From Gracilibacillus lacisalsi DSM 19029 (GTDB lineage Bacteria > Bacillota > Bacilli > Bacillales > Amphibacillaceae): a DNA stretch of 64,000 bases. The stretch lies in NCBI RefSeq assembly GCF_000377765.1, contig NZ_KB898669.1:110669-174668 (forward strand). The letters run 5' to 3'. Both the position numbers and the translations under genes were made by a program. Below are positions 52,868 to 62,067 of this stretch, piece after piece (the first letter of the stretch is position 1; every line of letters begins with the position of its first letter). The notes beneath the pieces were generated by a model. It was not told where the DNA came from. It did no database searches and saw only the letters and a list, made by a program, of their open reading frames with translations.

Positions 52868-53749
52868 CTAACCTTTTATACCTGTTAATGTTACCCCTTC
52901 AATGATATGTCTTTGGGCAAACATGTATACAATAATAACTGGAATAACCGAAATGGTTGCACCCGCCATCATATATGCCCAGTTTGTTACATATAAACCT
53001 TTGAAATTATTAAGCAATAACGGGACCGTGAAATTTTCTGGTGTGGATAAATAGATTAAGGCATCAATAAAATTGTTATACGTACCCATGAAAATGAAAA
53101 TACCGACCGCTGCCAACGCAGGGCGAATCAATGGTAATATAACACTCCAATAAATTCGAAATGGATTAGCACCATCCATAACTGCTGCTTCCTCTAATTC
53201 CTTAGGGATTCCACGAATAAATTGACGTAAGAGAAAGACTGCAAAGGCATTGAATAATGCTCCAGGTACAATTAACGCTAAATGGGTATCAAGCCAGTTA
53301 ATTTTATCCATGATTAAATATAATGGAATCATAGTAACTTGTTTCGGAATCATCATTGTGGCTAAAAACAAAATAAACAAGACACCAGATCCACGGAAAC
53401 GTAGCTTCGCAAAAGCATAAGCAGCCATTGATCCAGTAAAAAGCTGTGCCACCACTACAATTGCCGTAATGTAGAAGCTATTCCAATAAGCTCTACCAAA
53501 CGGCATGGCGGTAAAGGAATCGACATAATTAGACCATACGATAGGATCTGGAATCCATACTGGTGGTACTGCAAAAATTTGGGTCATATCCTTTAATGAA
53601 CTACTAATAGTCCATAAAAAAGGAAATACCATAAGCAGGGCACCAATGGTTAGAACAATGTGTAGTAAAATCCTTGCAGGTGCAATTTTTTTCTTCGTCT
53701 GAGCAACTGTCATGACATTATCATTTAGTGTTTGTGTATTACTCTTCAT
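52868..53749 (-). CDS. Sugar ABC importer permease (MalG/AraQ type), system 1
   Basis: A 293-residue CUT1-family permease with six helices and the EAA loop EELEEAAVMDGANPFRIYWSVILPLIRPAL. The long N-terminus is cytoplasmic. AAGGTGG precedes the ATG, which overlaps the partner permease stop by 11 nt. Works with the permease at 53739-54608 and the binding protein at 54675-56000. No ATPase gene; a shared MsmX-type ATPase is expected. Confidence 0.92.
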   Translation of the reverse strand: MKSNTQTLNDNVMTVAQTKKKIAPARILLHIVLTIGALLMVFPFLWTISSSLKDMTQIFAVPPVWIPDPIVWSNYVDSFTAMPFGRAYWNSFYITAIVVVAQLFTGSMAAYAFAKLRFRGSGVLFILFLATMMIPKQVTMIPLYLIMDKINWLDTHLALIVPGALFNAFAVFLLRQFIRGIPKELEEAAVMDGANPFRIYWSVILPLIRPALAAVGIFIFMGTYNNFIDALIYLSTPENFTVPLLLNNFKGLYVTNWAYMMAGATISVIPVIIVYMFAQRHIIEGVTLTGIKG

Positions 53750-54608
53750 AGTGAACCCACCTTTTTTGTAGCTTAAATTGAACGAGAGTAAAGATTAAAA
53801 TGACAACAAACAAAATCATCGCAGCTGCAGAGCTTTCTCCGAACCGAAAGTCTACAAAGGCATTATCATAAATATGATATACCATCGTATAGCTCGCCTT
53901 GCCAGGACCACCATTTGTCATAACAAATGCTTGATCAAATACTTGGAAAGAACCGATAATCGCCATAATCGCTACAAAGAAAGTGGTTGGAGACAGCATT
54001 GGCAGAGTAATATTGCGAAACTGCTGAAATTTAGATGCTCCATCTATTTCAGCAGCTTCATAATATGTTTTCGATATTCCTTGCAGTCCTGCTAAAAAAA
54101 TAACCATATTGTAGCCAAGCTGCCACCATATGCTTAACATTGCAATCGATATCATGACGAGATTCGTATTCGTTAACCAGTCAGGTCCAACTATACCGAT
54201 CATTGCTAGAGCTTGATTTAGAATCCCAAGATCTCCATTTAGAATCCACATCCAAATAACCCCAATAGAAACAGAGCTTGTGACCACTGGCATAAAGTAA
54301 AATAAACGGTAGATCTCTTTCCCTTTAATTTTATTGAGTGCAATCGCTAGGAGAAGGGAAATCATCAAACCAATTGGTACAGTCAGTACCGTATATAAAA
54401 TGGTATTGTAAGTGGCTTTCCAAAAATCCGAACTCGAAAACTGATAGATGAAATTTTCTAGTCCTACAAAGGATCTTTCTCCAAAGCCATCCCATTCCAT
54501 AAAGCTTAATACTAGCGCAGAAATTAGTGGGATAATCGCAAAAATAATTAACCCTAGTAATTGTGGTGTCAGAAATATTAGTCCCCATAAGGCATTGTTT
54601 TTACGCAC
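53739..54608 (-). CDS. Sugar ABC importer permease (MalF/AraP type), system 1
   Basis: A 289-residue CUT1 permease with six helices and the EAA loop YYEAAEIDGASKFQQFRNITLPML. Start is GTG 54608, 6 nt after GAGGTG; the longer frame to 54671 has no site. It follows the binding protein by 66 bp. Substrate is probably an arabino- or galacto-oligosaccharide, given the GH43 gene next to the binding protein. Confidence 0.92.
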   Translation of the reverse strand: MRKNNALWGLIFLTPQLLGLIIFAIIPLISALVLSFMEWDGFGERSFVGLENFIYQFSSSDFWKATYNTILYTVLTVPIGLMISLLLAIALNKIKGKEIYRLFYFMPVVTSSVSIGVIWMWILNGDLGILNQALAMIGIVGPDWLTNTNLVMISIAMLSIWWQLGYNMVIFLAGLQGISKTYYEAAEIDGASKFQQFRNITLPMLSPTTFFVAIMAIIGSFQVFDQAFVMTNGGPGKASYTMVYHIYDNAFVDFRFGESSAAAMILFVVILIFTLVQFKLQKRWVHYEE

Positions 54609-54674
54609 ATTGCTCACCTCTTTATTGAAATATAGAATGGGGAGCAGGGATGTCCACTCCCACTCCCTCATGAT

Positions 54675-56000
54675 TTACTGATTCCTATAATCTTGAATCA
54701 TTGTCTCAGCTTTTTCGGTTATTTCAGCAATTGCTGCCTCTGGTGTGTTTTCTCCTAAGAACATCAAATCAAATATACTTGTTACTTCTGACTCTAGTCC
54801 CGGAATAATAGATTGATGTGTTTCTACTTTTCCTATATCACGAGTATCGATTAAATAACTTGCATGTTCTGGTACTTCTGCACCCTCGATAATATCATCC
54901 ACACTTGAGATAGATGGTACTGCATTGCCATTTCCTTCGAGACGTGCTCGTTGTCCTTCTTCTGAAGTATAGAAAGAAAGGAATTTTTTTGCTTCCTCTA
55001 AATTATCGGAGTCAGTGGTTGCAGATAAATAGGCAGTTCCAATAGTTACTGGTTCCAGTTTATTACCTGTATTGGTTGGCCATGGTATATAGTCAAATTC
55101 CAGACTTTCATTTTCCCTAAACATCGGTGTATACCAGCGCCCTGCTCCTACAAAGGCTGTTTGGTTAGACATAAACATCGCGTCAGGTCCCTGGCCTTCT
55201 GGTAAAGAACCAGCATATTTGAAGTTACCATTTGTAACATTTTCATTTAAATAAGCAATAGCTTCCTCTGCCTTTTCATTATCTTGCAGCATGATATTTC
55301 CTTCCTCATCATACATTTGTCCACCATTGGACCAAACCCAGTTAAACATGTGTAGATATCCACTTTCTGCTACATAACCATATTTTCCTGATTCAGCAAC
55401 TTGTTTGTTTACTTTAACAAAATTATCCCAATTCCATTCGCCTGCTTCGTACAATTTCTGCGGTTCATTTGGATCCAATCCAGCTTCTTCTAAAACTTTC
55501 TTGTTGTAATAAAGAAGCACTGGATTCGAGTCGACTGGTGCACCATAGATTTCTTCCCCTTTTTTGGCTGCTCCCCATAATCCATCCGCAAATTCATCTG
55601 GTTTCACATAACTTTCCTCTGAACCTAAGAATTCTGACAATTCAGCCACTCGCCCTGTCTCGATTAACTGTGACATATATTCTCCTCCAACATAGAACAA
55701 ATCTGGTGATTGGCTACCCTGGAGCTGTGTTAATAATTTTTGTTTATACGTATCACCTGGTCCTGGAATTAATTTGATCGATACATCTGGATTTACCTCT
55801 TGATAAGCATCAATTGCTTTTTGATATACTTTAATTTCTGCTGGATTCCCCCAAGCAGTCATGGTTAATTCTCCTTCTTCACTACTACCAGAATTATTTG
55901 ATGAGGAACTACTAGAATCAGAGCTACAAGCTGACAACAATAAAACAACAAATATTATAACTACAAATGGATTGACAAACTTATTTGCTTTACCTTTCAT
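54675..56000 (-). CDS. Sugar-binding lipoprotein, system 1
   Basis: A 441-residue family-1 solute-binding lipoprotein with lipobox LLSACS (Cys25) and a Ser-rich linker (SSDSSSSSSNNSGSS). Carbohydrate-binding signature regions GGEYMSQLIETGRVAELSEF and the FMSNQTAFVGAGRWY segment are present. TAGGAGGAAG precedes the ATG. A cre-like sequence lies 60 bp upstream, so carbon catabolite repression is likely. Ligand unknown, probably an arabinan/galactan oligomer. Confidence 0.9.
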   Translation of the reverse strand: MKGKANKFVNPFVVIIFVVLLLSACSSDSSSSSSNNSGSSEEGELTMTAWGNPAEIKVYQKAIDAYQEVNPDVSIKLIPGPGDTYKQKLLTQLQGSQSPDLFYVGGEYMSQLIETGRVAELSEFLGSEESYVKPDEFADGLWGAAKKGEEIYGAPVDSNPVLLYYNKKVLEEAGLDPNEPQKLYEAGEWNWDNFVKVNKQVAESGKYGYVAESGYLHMFNWVWSNGGQMYDEEGNIMLQDNEKAEEAIAYLNENVTNGNFKYAGSLPEGQGPDAMFMSNQTAFVGAGRWYTPMFRENESLEFDYIPWPTNTGNKLEPVTIGTAYLSATTDSDNLEEAKKFLSFYTSEEGQRARLEGNGNAVPSISSVDDIIEGAEVPEHASYLIDTRDIGKVETHQSIIPGLESEVTSIFDLMFLGENTPEAAIAEITEKAETMIQDYRNQ

Positions 56001-56058
56001 TTTCTTCCTCCTACCGTCCGTTATTTAGTATTATTTCAGTAAAATATCGCACTCCAGC

Positions 56059-56074
56059 AATAAAGCGCTTTCTA
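56059..56074 (-). promoter_or_regulatory. cre-like site upstream of system 1
   Basis: The core AAAGCGCTTT (56062-56071) equals the centre of the ideal CcpA site, but the outer TG/CA bases are lost. It lies about 60-75 bp before the binding protein start. Confidence 0.4.
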
Positions 56075-56148
56075 ATATATTTAATACAAACACCCGTTTA
56101 ATTGCTCACTCTGCATCCTTTTCTGTTGAGGGACTTAAGCAATTATAT

Positions 56149-58296
56149 TTATTTGGTTAATTGCATATAGTCTAAAGCTAATTCACCCGAGTTATGTGCT
56201 AATTGAATCATCTGTACTCCTGCTTCTAACTCTATCGGAATAGAAACAGTATCCTGCTTATTACCCGTTGGAGGAAACTCTAGTTCACCAATGCTATGAT
56301 TGTTTAGTACTAATTCCTGTCTTCCAATCTCATTTGTCTCGTTGCTATAAATCAGATCCAAATTGTAAGTTCCTGCTTCTTCCACATTTATCTGATACGC
56401 CAGACTTCCATCGCTAGTAACATTAACTTTCTGTTTATTGGATGCCGTATACGTATTGATAGTCGTTACGTTATTTAACTTTGCATGTTCTGCTTCATAT
56501 TTAAATTCTGGATGCCTCGGGACTAATTCAATAAAATCAAGCTCTGCAAATAGATTTCCTTTTGTTAGTCTAATGTTATTTTCCGAACTGGTTAGATTGA
56601 TAGTTTTTTCTGCAAAATACCAGCTGTCCCAGCCATAGTTATGATAGACAACTTCACCAATCGTATCACCATTAACGGAAACTTGATGGGAGGATGGCTC
56701 CCCCATGCCATTTGCATATCTGATTTTTAACGTGTAATCTCCGGCCGGAAGATCTACATCAAACTCGACAAAACTATCATCGTAATCCATATAACCTACC
56801 TTTGCTCCATTGGAAGAAGAGGTATTCTCTACAATACTGGCACGATGAACGGTAGCATCTTCTGCTTCAAATTTATATCCTACTTGAACTTTAGGGCTTA
56901 ATGTACCTGCCTGTTCACCCGACGGCACTTCTAACAATGTTCCGGTTGCAACAGGTTTGCCAAAGTTAGGTGTCCCATCTTCATTCCAGGTGAACTTCTG
57001 CATTCTGATATTCCGATCCCAACCTGCTCCTTGAAATTTGGCTGCATGATAAATGATCCAATCCTCGGTTCCATCTGGTGATTTAAAGAAACCGTTATGT
57101 CCAGGACCATAAACATCCACTTCCGGATCTTTTTCAAATACTGGATCTGGACTCTTTTCCCATGCGTTCGGATCAAGTGGATCTGATCCAGTAAAGGTCA
57201 ACATTCCTAATTTATAATCGTCGGTCCAGCTTCCACTAGCAGAATAAATCAAGAAGAGTTCTCCATCATTATTTCTTAAAAATTGTGGACCTTCATTGAT
57301 AAGTGGTTCCCCGATTTTTTCCCAATCATATTCTGGCCTTGATAATTCTACTCTTTCACCGCTTATCGTCCAAGGATTGTCCATTGGCGCAATATAGATA
57401 TCCTGACGCACATTAACGTCACCTTCCCAACCTGACCATGCAAAATAGTATTCGTCATCCATTTCCAAAATCGTTCCATCAATGGCCCATTTGTCAGCAG
57501 GGGTCGTTATCTTCCCATAGGTAGTTCCTTCCGGATAAGAATAGTCACTAAATGGATCAGACGTTTCTGACTGAAGCACATGCATGCGTTGCTTTTCCAT
57601 ATCACCATCAGATGCGGCAAAGTAGATGTACCATTGGCCATCAATAAAATGAATTTCAGGAGCCCAAATGTGCGCGCTATTAGGAGCACCCTGTTCCGGT
57701 GTCCAAACAACTTTACTTTCTGCATCCTGTAAGCCTGTAATAGTCTTAGATTTCCAAATCGTTACGTTATTCCCAGTTGTATTTGTATAGTAATAATAGC
57801 CATCTGTATGTCTAACGATCCATGGGTCTGCCCCATCACCTACCACAGGATTTTCAAATAGTTGTGCAGGTTCTTCTTCATAATAAAAGGTGATATGACC
57901 AATGTCTGGTTGTTGCCCCCCTTTATTTTTCGGAGCGTTTAATTCATTATCCATAGTATCCTCCTGATTATAACTATATAAATTACCTGCGTTACCACCC
58001 TTTACAAATACATACTTGATGCCAATATCAGACTGCCAATCAAAAGTTTTACTGTCATGAAAGTTGATCGCAAGGCTTCCATCATGATATAGCCCACTTT
58101 CATATGAGTCTTCTTTTAACTCTAACTTGAATTGCTTTAATTCCTTTAATTCATCAGGTAACTGTTCATTTCCGGGTCTATCATTCCCCTCTATTCGAAT
58201 AGGATCTGAAGAAGCTTGAACACTAGAATCTTTACTTAAACCATGAAAAGATAGTACTAACACAACAAGAAACAGCAAGACTACGCTTTTTTTCAA
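56149..58296 (-). CDS. Secreted GH43 arabinofuranosidase/arabinanase with two CBM6-like modules
   Basis: A 715-residue exported enzyme. Signal peptide (1-28); an N-terminal beta-rich region of about 120 residues not assigned; a GH43 five-bladed propeller (about 148-455) with Asp157 in DGADPWIV, Asp273 in KWAIDGTIL and Glu335 in INEGPQF as the catalytic trio; then two CBM6/35-like modules (about 470-595 and 600-715; both start with FEAED/YEAEH). Likely removes arabinose from arabinan or arabinoxylan. TTG start 58296, 8 nt after AAAGGAG. Lies between two sugar importers. Confidence 0.87.
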   Translation of the reverse strand: MKKSVVLLFLVVLVLSFHGLSKDSSVQASSDPIRIEGNDRPGNEQLPDELKELKQFKLELKEDSYESGLYHDGSLAINFHDSKTFDWQSDIGIKYVFVKGGNAGNLYSYNQEDTMDNELNAPKNKGGQQPDIGHITFYYEEEPAQLFENPVVGDGADPWIVRHTDGYYYYTNTTGNNVTIWKSKTITGLQDAESKVVWTPEQGAPNSAHIWAPEIHFIDGQWYIYFAASDGDMEKQRMHVLQSETSDPFSDYSYPEGTTYGKITTPADKWAIDGTILEMDDEYYFAWSGWEGDVNVRQDIYIAPMDNPWTISGERVELSRPEYDWEKIGEPLINEGPQFLRNNDGELFLIYSASGSWTDDYKLGMLTFTGSDPLDPNAWEKSPDPVFEKDPEVDVYGPGHNGFFKSPDGTEDWIIYHAAKFQGAGWDRNIRMQKFTWNEDGTPNFGKPVATGTLLEVPSGEQAGTLSPKVQVGYKFEAEDATVHRASIVENTSSSNGAKVGYMDYDDSFVEFDVDLPAGDYTLKIRYANGMGEPSSHQVSVNGDTIGEVVYHNYGWDSWYFAEKTINLTSSENNIRLTKGNLFAELDFIELVPRHPEFKYEAEHAKLNNVTTINTYTASNKQKVNVTSDGSLAYQINVEEAGTYNLDLIYSNETNEIGRQELVLNNHSIGELEFPPTGNKQDTVSIPIELEAGVQMIQLAHNSGELALDYMQLTK

Positions 58297-58386
58297 TACA
58301 GCCACTCCTTTTCGTTGAATGAAGAATTTAGATATTTACCATATTGTAATGTAAAGAATCCATTACCTCCTTTTATTGAGGAAACA

Positions 58387-58415
58387 GGGATTGTTCGATT
58401 GCTCAGAACAATCCC
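58387..58415 (-). terminator. Hairpin between GH2 and GH43 genes
   Basis: GGGATTGTTC pairs perfectly with GAACAATCCC (9-nt loop). Minus-strand continuation TGTTTCC is only weakly T-rich, so partial termination between the genes is likely. Confidence 0.6.
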
Positions 58416-58424
58416 TTTGAAGTC

Positions 58425-60185
58425 TTAATTATTTATTTGTTTGATTTTTTCCAGTGATATTTTTGGTGTTCGGTCTTCTTTTAATAAACCATTAATTTCT
58501 TGTTGAACATCCGTAATTTGCGTATAACAATAACCAGATATATACGGAATGTCTTTGATGGCATTCGTGATATTTCGGTAGCGATTCAAAAATTGTTCCT
58601 CTGTTTCAACCTGATTACCGTATCCCCATCCGCTTCCTTCATTAAATGCAATACCACCATATTCGGAGATAATGATGGGCTGCCCTTTATACGTATAACC
58701 ATTCGCAAAAGGATACTTATCATTATTGTGAGCTATGTCATTCTGAACGATCGCTTCTTTATTTCGATATCGATCTAAAAATCTTTCACCAAACTCCTCA
58801 TAATCATGTAAGGTAATAATGTCTGAAATCGTATGTTCCCATCCATCATTAACGATAACCGGTCGTTCCGTATCCATTGATTTCGTTAAATAGTAAATAG
58901 ACTCTGTAAAAGCTTGTTCTTTTTTATTGGTTGAGATGTGAGGTACACCCCAAGATTCATTAAACGGAACCCACGTAATGATCGATGGATGGTTATAATA
59001 TTGCTGGACAATTTCTAACCACTCTTTTGTAAAATTCTCCACCGCTTGCTCTGAATACTCATATGTCGCAGCCATTTCAGACCAAACTAATAATCCTTTG
59101 CGGTCACACCAATAGAAGAAGCGCTCGTCTTCAAGTTTTTGGTGTTTACGAACACCATTAAATCCCATTTCTAATGTTTTTTCGATATCTTCGATCATCG
59201 CTTCATCAGACGGTGGAGTAAGCATTGTGTCCTGCCAATATCCTTGATCTAATAAAAGCTTTTGATAAATAGGACGGTTATTCAACAAAACCTGACCATT
59301 TTTTATTGATACTTTTCGCATACCAAAGTATGAATGCACTTCATCTAACAATCTGTCTCCTTCATATAAGCAAAATGTCACATCGTACAAATTAGGATGC
59401 TCAGGTGTCCAGTGCATGACCTTCCATTCATGTATTTCAGCTAATAGATCTACTTCAAAGTGCATCGTTGAACGGCTTGGTGTGAAAGAAAAGTGTTTTA
59501 CTGTTTCACCTTTAAACTGAATCGTTGTTTCTACTCTCAGTTGCTCATCGATGTTACCTGTTAGTGAATAATCGAAAACTACTGAATTCGCATCAATGTT
59601 CGGTGTCATTTTTACATGTTCAATACTTTTGTTTTCGAGAAATTCTAACCAAACCGTTTGCCAGATTCCAGTTGTCTGTACATACCAACAACCGAAATTA
59701 TCCCCTTTCCACCTTTGTTTCCCTCTTGGTTGATAACAGCTATTGCTATCCTCCACTTTCACAACAACTTCATTTTTGTCGTTTGTTGTAACGGCGTTAG
59801 AAATATCAAAGGAAAAGTGAGCATTTCCACCTTTATGGCTACCAATATATGCACCATTCACCCACACTTTTGTTAGATAGTCTGATGCCTGAAAGTGTAA
59901 CAGCACTTTTTTACCAATTTGATCAGTTGGTATCTCAAAGGATCTTTGATACCATACGTATGGATGAAATTGTTCATCCCCTATACCACTTGCTTTTGTT
60001 TCATACGTAAATGGAACTTGGATATCCATTATTTCTGTCAAGTTCTGGTGCCACTTGTCACTTTCTCCGATATTTTGATCATCAAATGCGAACTTCCAAG
60101 TTCCGTTAAGGTTCATCCAACTATCACGTTGAAATTGTGGTCGAGGGTATTCTGTTCTTTGATAAGTCATTGTTTTTTCTGTCAT
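58425..60185 (-). CDS. GH2 family beta-glycosidase
   Basis: A 586-residue cytoplasmic enzyme: sugar-binding domain (about 10-180), Ig-like domain (about 185-290) and TIM-barrel (about 295-586). The acid/base Glu410 lies in VPFNESWG and nucleophile Glu508 in IIISEYGGIAF. Short GH2 members of this type act as beta-galactosidase, beta-glucuronidase or beta-L-arabinopyranosidase; which applies is not clear. ATG 60185 has GGAG 7 nt upstream. It closes the system 2 importer operon, so it probably splits the imported oligosaccharide. Confidence 0.9.
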   Translation of the reverse strand: MTEKTMTYQRTEYPRPQFQRDSWMNLNGTWKFAFDDQNIGESDKWHQNLTEIMDIQVPFTYETKASGIGDEQFHPYVWYQRSFEIPTDQIGKKVLLHFQASDYLTKVWVNGAYIGSHKGGNAHFSFDISNAVTTNDKNEVVVKVEDSNSCYQPRGKQRWKGDNFGCWYVQTTGIWQTVWLEFLENKSIEHVKMTPNIDANSVVFDYSLTGNIDEQLRVETTIQFKGETVKHFSFTPSRSTMHFEVDLLAEIHEWKVMHWTPEHPNLYDVTFCLYEGDRLLDEVHSYFGMRKVSIKNGQVLLNNRPIYQKLLLDQGYWQDTMLTPPSDEAMIEDIEKTLEMGFNGVRKHQKLEDERFFYWCDRKGLLVWSEMAATYEYSEQAVENFTKEWLEIVQQYYNHPSIITWVPFNESWGVPHISTNKKEQAFTESIYYLTKSMDTERPVIVNDGWEHTISDIITLHDYEEFGERFLDRYRNKEAIVQNDIAHNNDKYPFANGYTYKGQPIIISEYGGIAFNEGSGWGYGNQVETEEQFLNRYRNITNAIKDIPYISGYCYTQITDVQQEINGLLKEDRTPKISLEKIKQINN

Positions 60186-60200
60186 GTCCATTCTCCTTTG

Positions 60201-61085
60201 TTATCCTTTTATTCCTGTAAAGCTAATTCCTTTTACAATTTGTTTTTCAAAAATTAAGAATGCGATGATTACTGGTATCGATGCAATAGCATTAGCTGTC
60301 ATTGGTTGAACATACGCTTGTGAATAGGTAGCATTAAATACTGGTAAACCAACAGGTAACGTGTACAGCGTCTCTGACATGATCGATAAATAGGGCCATA
60401 AGAAGTTATTCCACGAACCGATAAAGGTAAAGATCCCTATCGCTGATAATGCTGGTTTCGCTAATGGTAATACGATCTTGTAAAATAATTTAAAATAAGA
60501 ACAACCATCGATAATCGCACTCTCAACGACTTCTTTTGGAACATTGTCAAAAAAGCTTTTCAATATAATAACACCTAGTGGTGATGCTATCATCGGTAAG
60601 ATTAAACCCGCATACGTATCAATTAACCCTAAGCTCTTTGCCACCTCATAAAGCGGGATAATCGTTGCTTCGCCAGGAATCATTAACCCTAGCAAAAAGA
60701 AAATAAAGATAAAGTTTTTGAAGCGAAATTTCATTTGGGAAATCGCAAATGCAGCTAGTGACGTTATCAACAACGTTAAAGCAGTCGTAATCACCGCTAC
60801 AATCAAACTATTAAACAACCAACGAAATATTAAACTACCGAACATAATATCCACATAGTTATAAAATGTATACGGTGGTAAGAACCATTCGAGTGGTTCT
60901 GTTGTCGAAAAACCGTTTGGCTTAATAGAAACAAACAACATCCAAATAATAGGGGAAATAAAGATTAATGCTACGATAAACCCCAATGTCACCTTTAATC
61001 CTAATTTAGGATCACGATTTCGTTGTAATACTTTACTTTTTCTGATTGGAACCGCTGTCTCATTCCCGAATTGTGAATCACTCAT
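60201..61085 (-). CDS. Sugar ABC importer permease (MalG type), system 2
   Basis: A 294-residue CUT1 permease with six helices and an EAA loop at PKEVVESAIIDGCSYFKLFYKIVLPLAKPAL. GGGGGAG precedes the ATG, which directly follows the partner permease stop. Third gene of the importer. Confidence 0.92.
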   Translation of the reverse strand: MSDSQFGNETAVPIRKSKVLQRNRDPKLGLKVTLGFIVALIFISPIIWMLFVSIKPNGFSTTEPLEWFLPPYTFYNYVDIMFGSLIFRWLFNSLIVAVITTALTLLITSLAAFAISQMKFRFKNFIFIFFLLGLMIPGEATIIPLYEVAKSLGLIDTYAGLILPMIASPLGVIILKSFFDNVPKEVVESAIIDGCSYFKLFYKIVLPLAKPALSAIGIFTFIGSWNNFLWPYLSIMSETLYTLPVGLPVFNATYSQAYVQPMTANAIASIPVIIAFLIFEKQIVKGISFTGIKG

Positions 61086-61964
61086 TTAGTTCTCCCCCGA
61101 TCTTTGACTCTTTAATTGAATAATAGAAAGAATTAATAAAATAAAGAATAGTGCATAGGACATCGTTGCAGCATAACCTAGATTATTTTGATTAAACCCA
61201 ACTTCATAAATATATTGAATTAGCGGTCTTGTTGCCCCGCCAGGTCCACCACCAGTAATTAATAGAATTTGTGCAAACACTTTATAGGACGCCAGTATTT
61301 GTAACAGCAATATGACGCGACCGATCGGAATAAGCTGTGGTAATGTGATATACCTAAACATATCCCAGCGCGAAGCACCATCTATTTCACTTGCTTCATA
61401 TAAAGATTCCGGAATATCCTGTAATGCAGCTAGGAACAAAATCATATTAAAACCAACTGTCCACCATAAGGTAACAACGACAATAGTCACCCATGCTAAC
61501 CCTTGATCTGCCATCCACTTTGGTTCCGCCTCAATGCCAAACATTTGAATCACATTGTTTACCAATCCGTTATATGGCTGCAGCATAAAAATCATTAGAA
61601 AAGAAATAACAGACACCGATAAAATACTAGGTATAAAAAAAGAACCTCGGAAAAATGTTTTCAATTTCGTATTTAGGTTAGATAATAGTGCTAAACCTAA
61701 AGCCAATAAAACCATCGTCGGCGTCGTCAATATTACAAAGAGGGTAGTGTTCCATAACGTTCGCCAAAAATGGCGATCTGTAAACATTTTTATATAATTT
61801 TCTAATCCTACAAACTCTAATTTACGAACTAACGTCCAATCATATAGACTCATTTCTAAACCTTTAAAAATTGGAAATATCGTAAAGATCATGTAAGCAA
61901 TAAAGAACGGTAATAAGAATGGAATCGCCTTTACATCATGGACCCATTGTTTCTTTATCATCAT
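61086..61964 (-). CDS. Sugar ABC importer permease (MalF type), system 2
   Basis: A 292-residue CUT1 permease with six helices and an EAA loop at PESLYEASEIDGASRWDMFRYITLPQL. GAGGAGG lies 4-7 nt before tandem ATGs (61964, 61961). It follows the binding protein by about 100 bp containing a stem-loop. Confidence 0.92.
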   Translation of the reverse strand: MMIKKQWVHDVKAIPFLLPFFIAYMIFTIFPIFKGLEMSLYDWTLVRKLEFVGLENYIKMFTDRHFWRTLWNTTLFVILTTPTMVLLALGLALLSNLNTKLKTFFRGSFFIPSILSVSVISFLMIFMLQPYNGLVNNVIQMFGIEAEPKWMADQGLAWVTIVVVTLWWTVGFNMILFLAALQDIPESLYEASEIDGASRWDMFRYITLPQLIPIGRVILLLQILASYKVFAQILLITGGGPGGATRPLIQYIYEVGFNQNNLGYAATMSYALFFILLILSIIQLKSQRSGEN

Positions 61965-62000
61965 TTGACCTCCTCTAATAGGATGGAAAAAGAATAGCGT

Positions 62001-62038
62001 CTGGTCCTAGTCATTCGATTTTAAATTTATAGGACCAG
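62001..62038 (-). promoter_or_regulatory. Intercistronic stem-loop after the binding-protein gene
   Basis: CTGGTCCTA (62001-62009) pairs with TAGGACCAG (62030-62038) across a 20-nt loop, between the binding protein and permease genes. No T-run. Such stems commonly stabilise the upstream mRNA or cause partial termination, so that binding protein exceeds permease. Confidence 0.6.
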
Positions 62039-62067
62039 GCTGCTAAGTTATCTGTAATTTTGATCAT

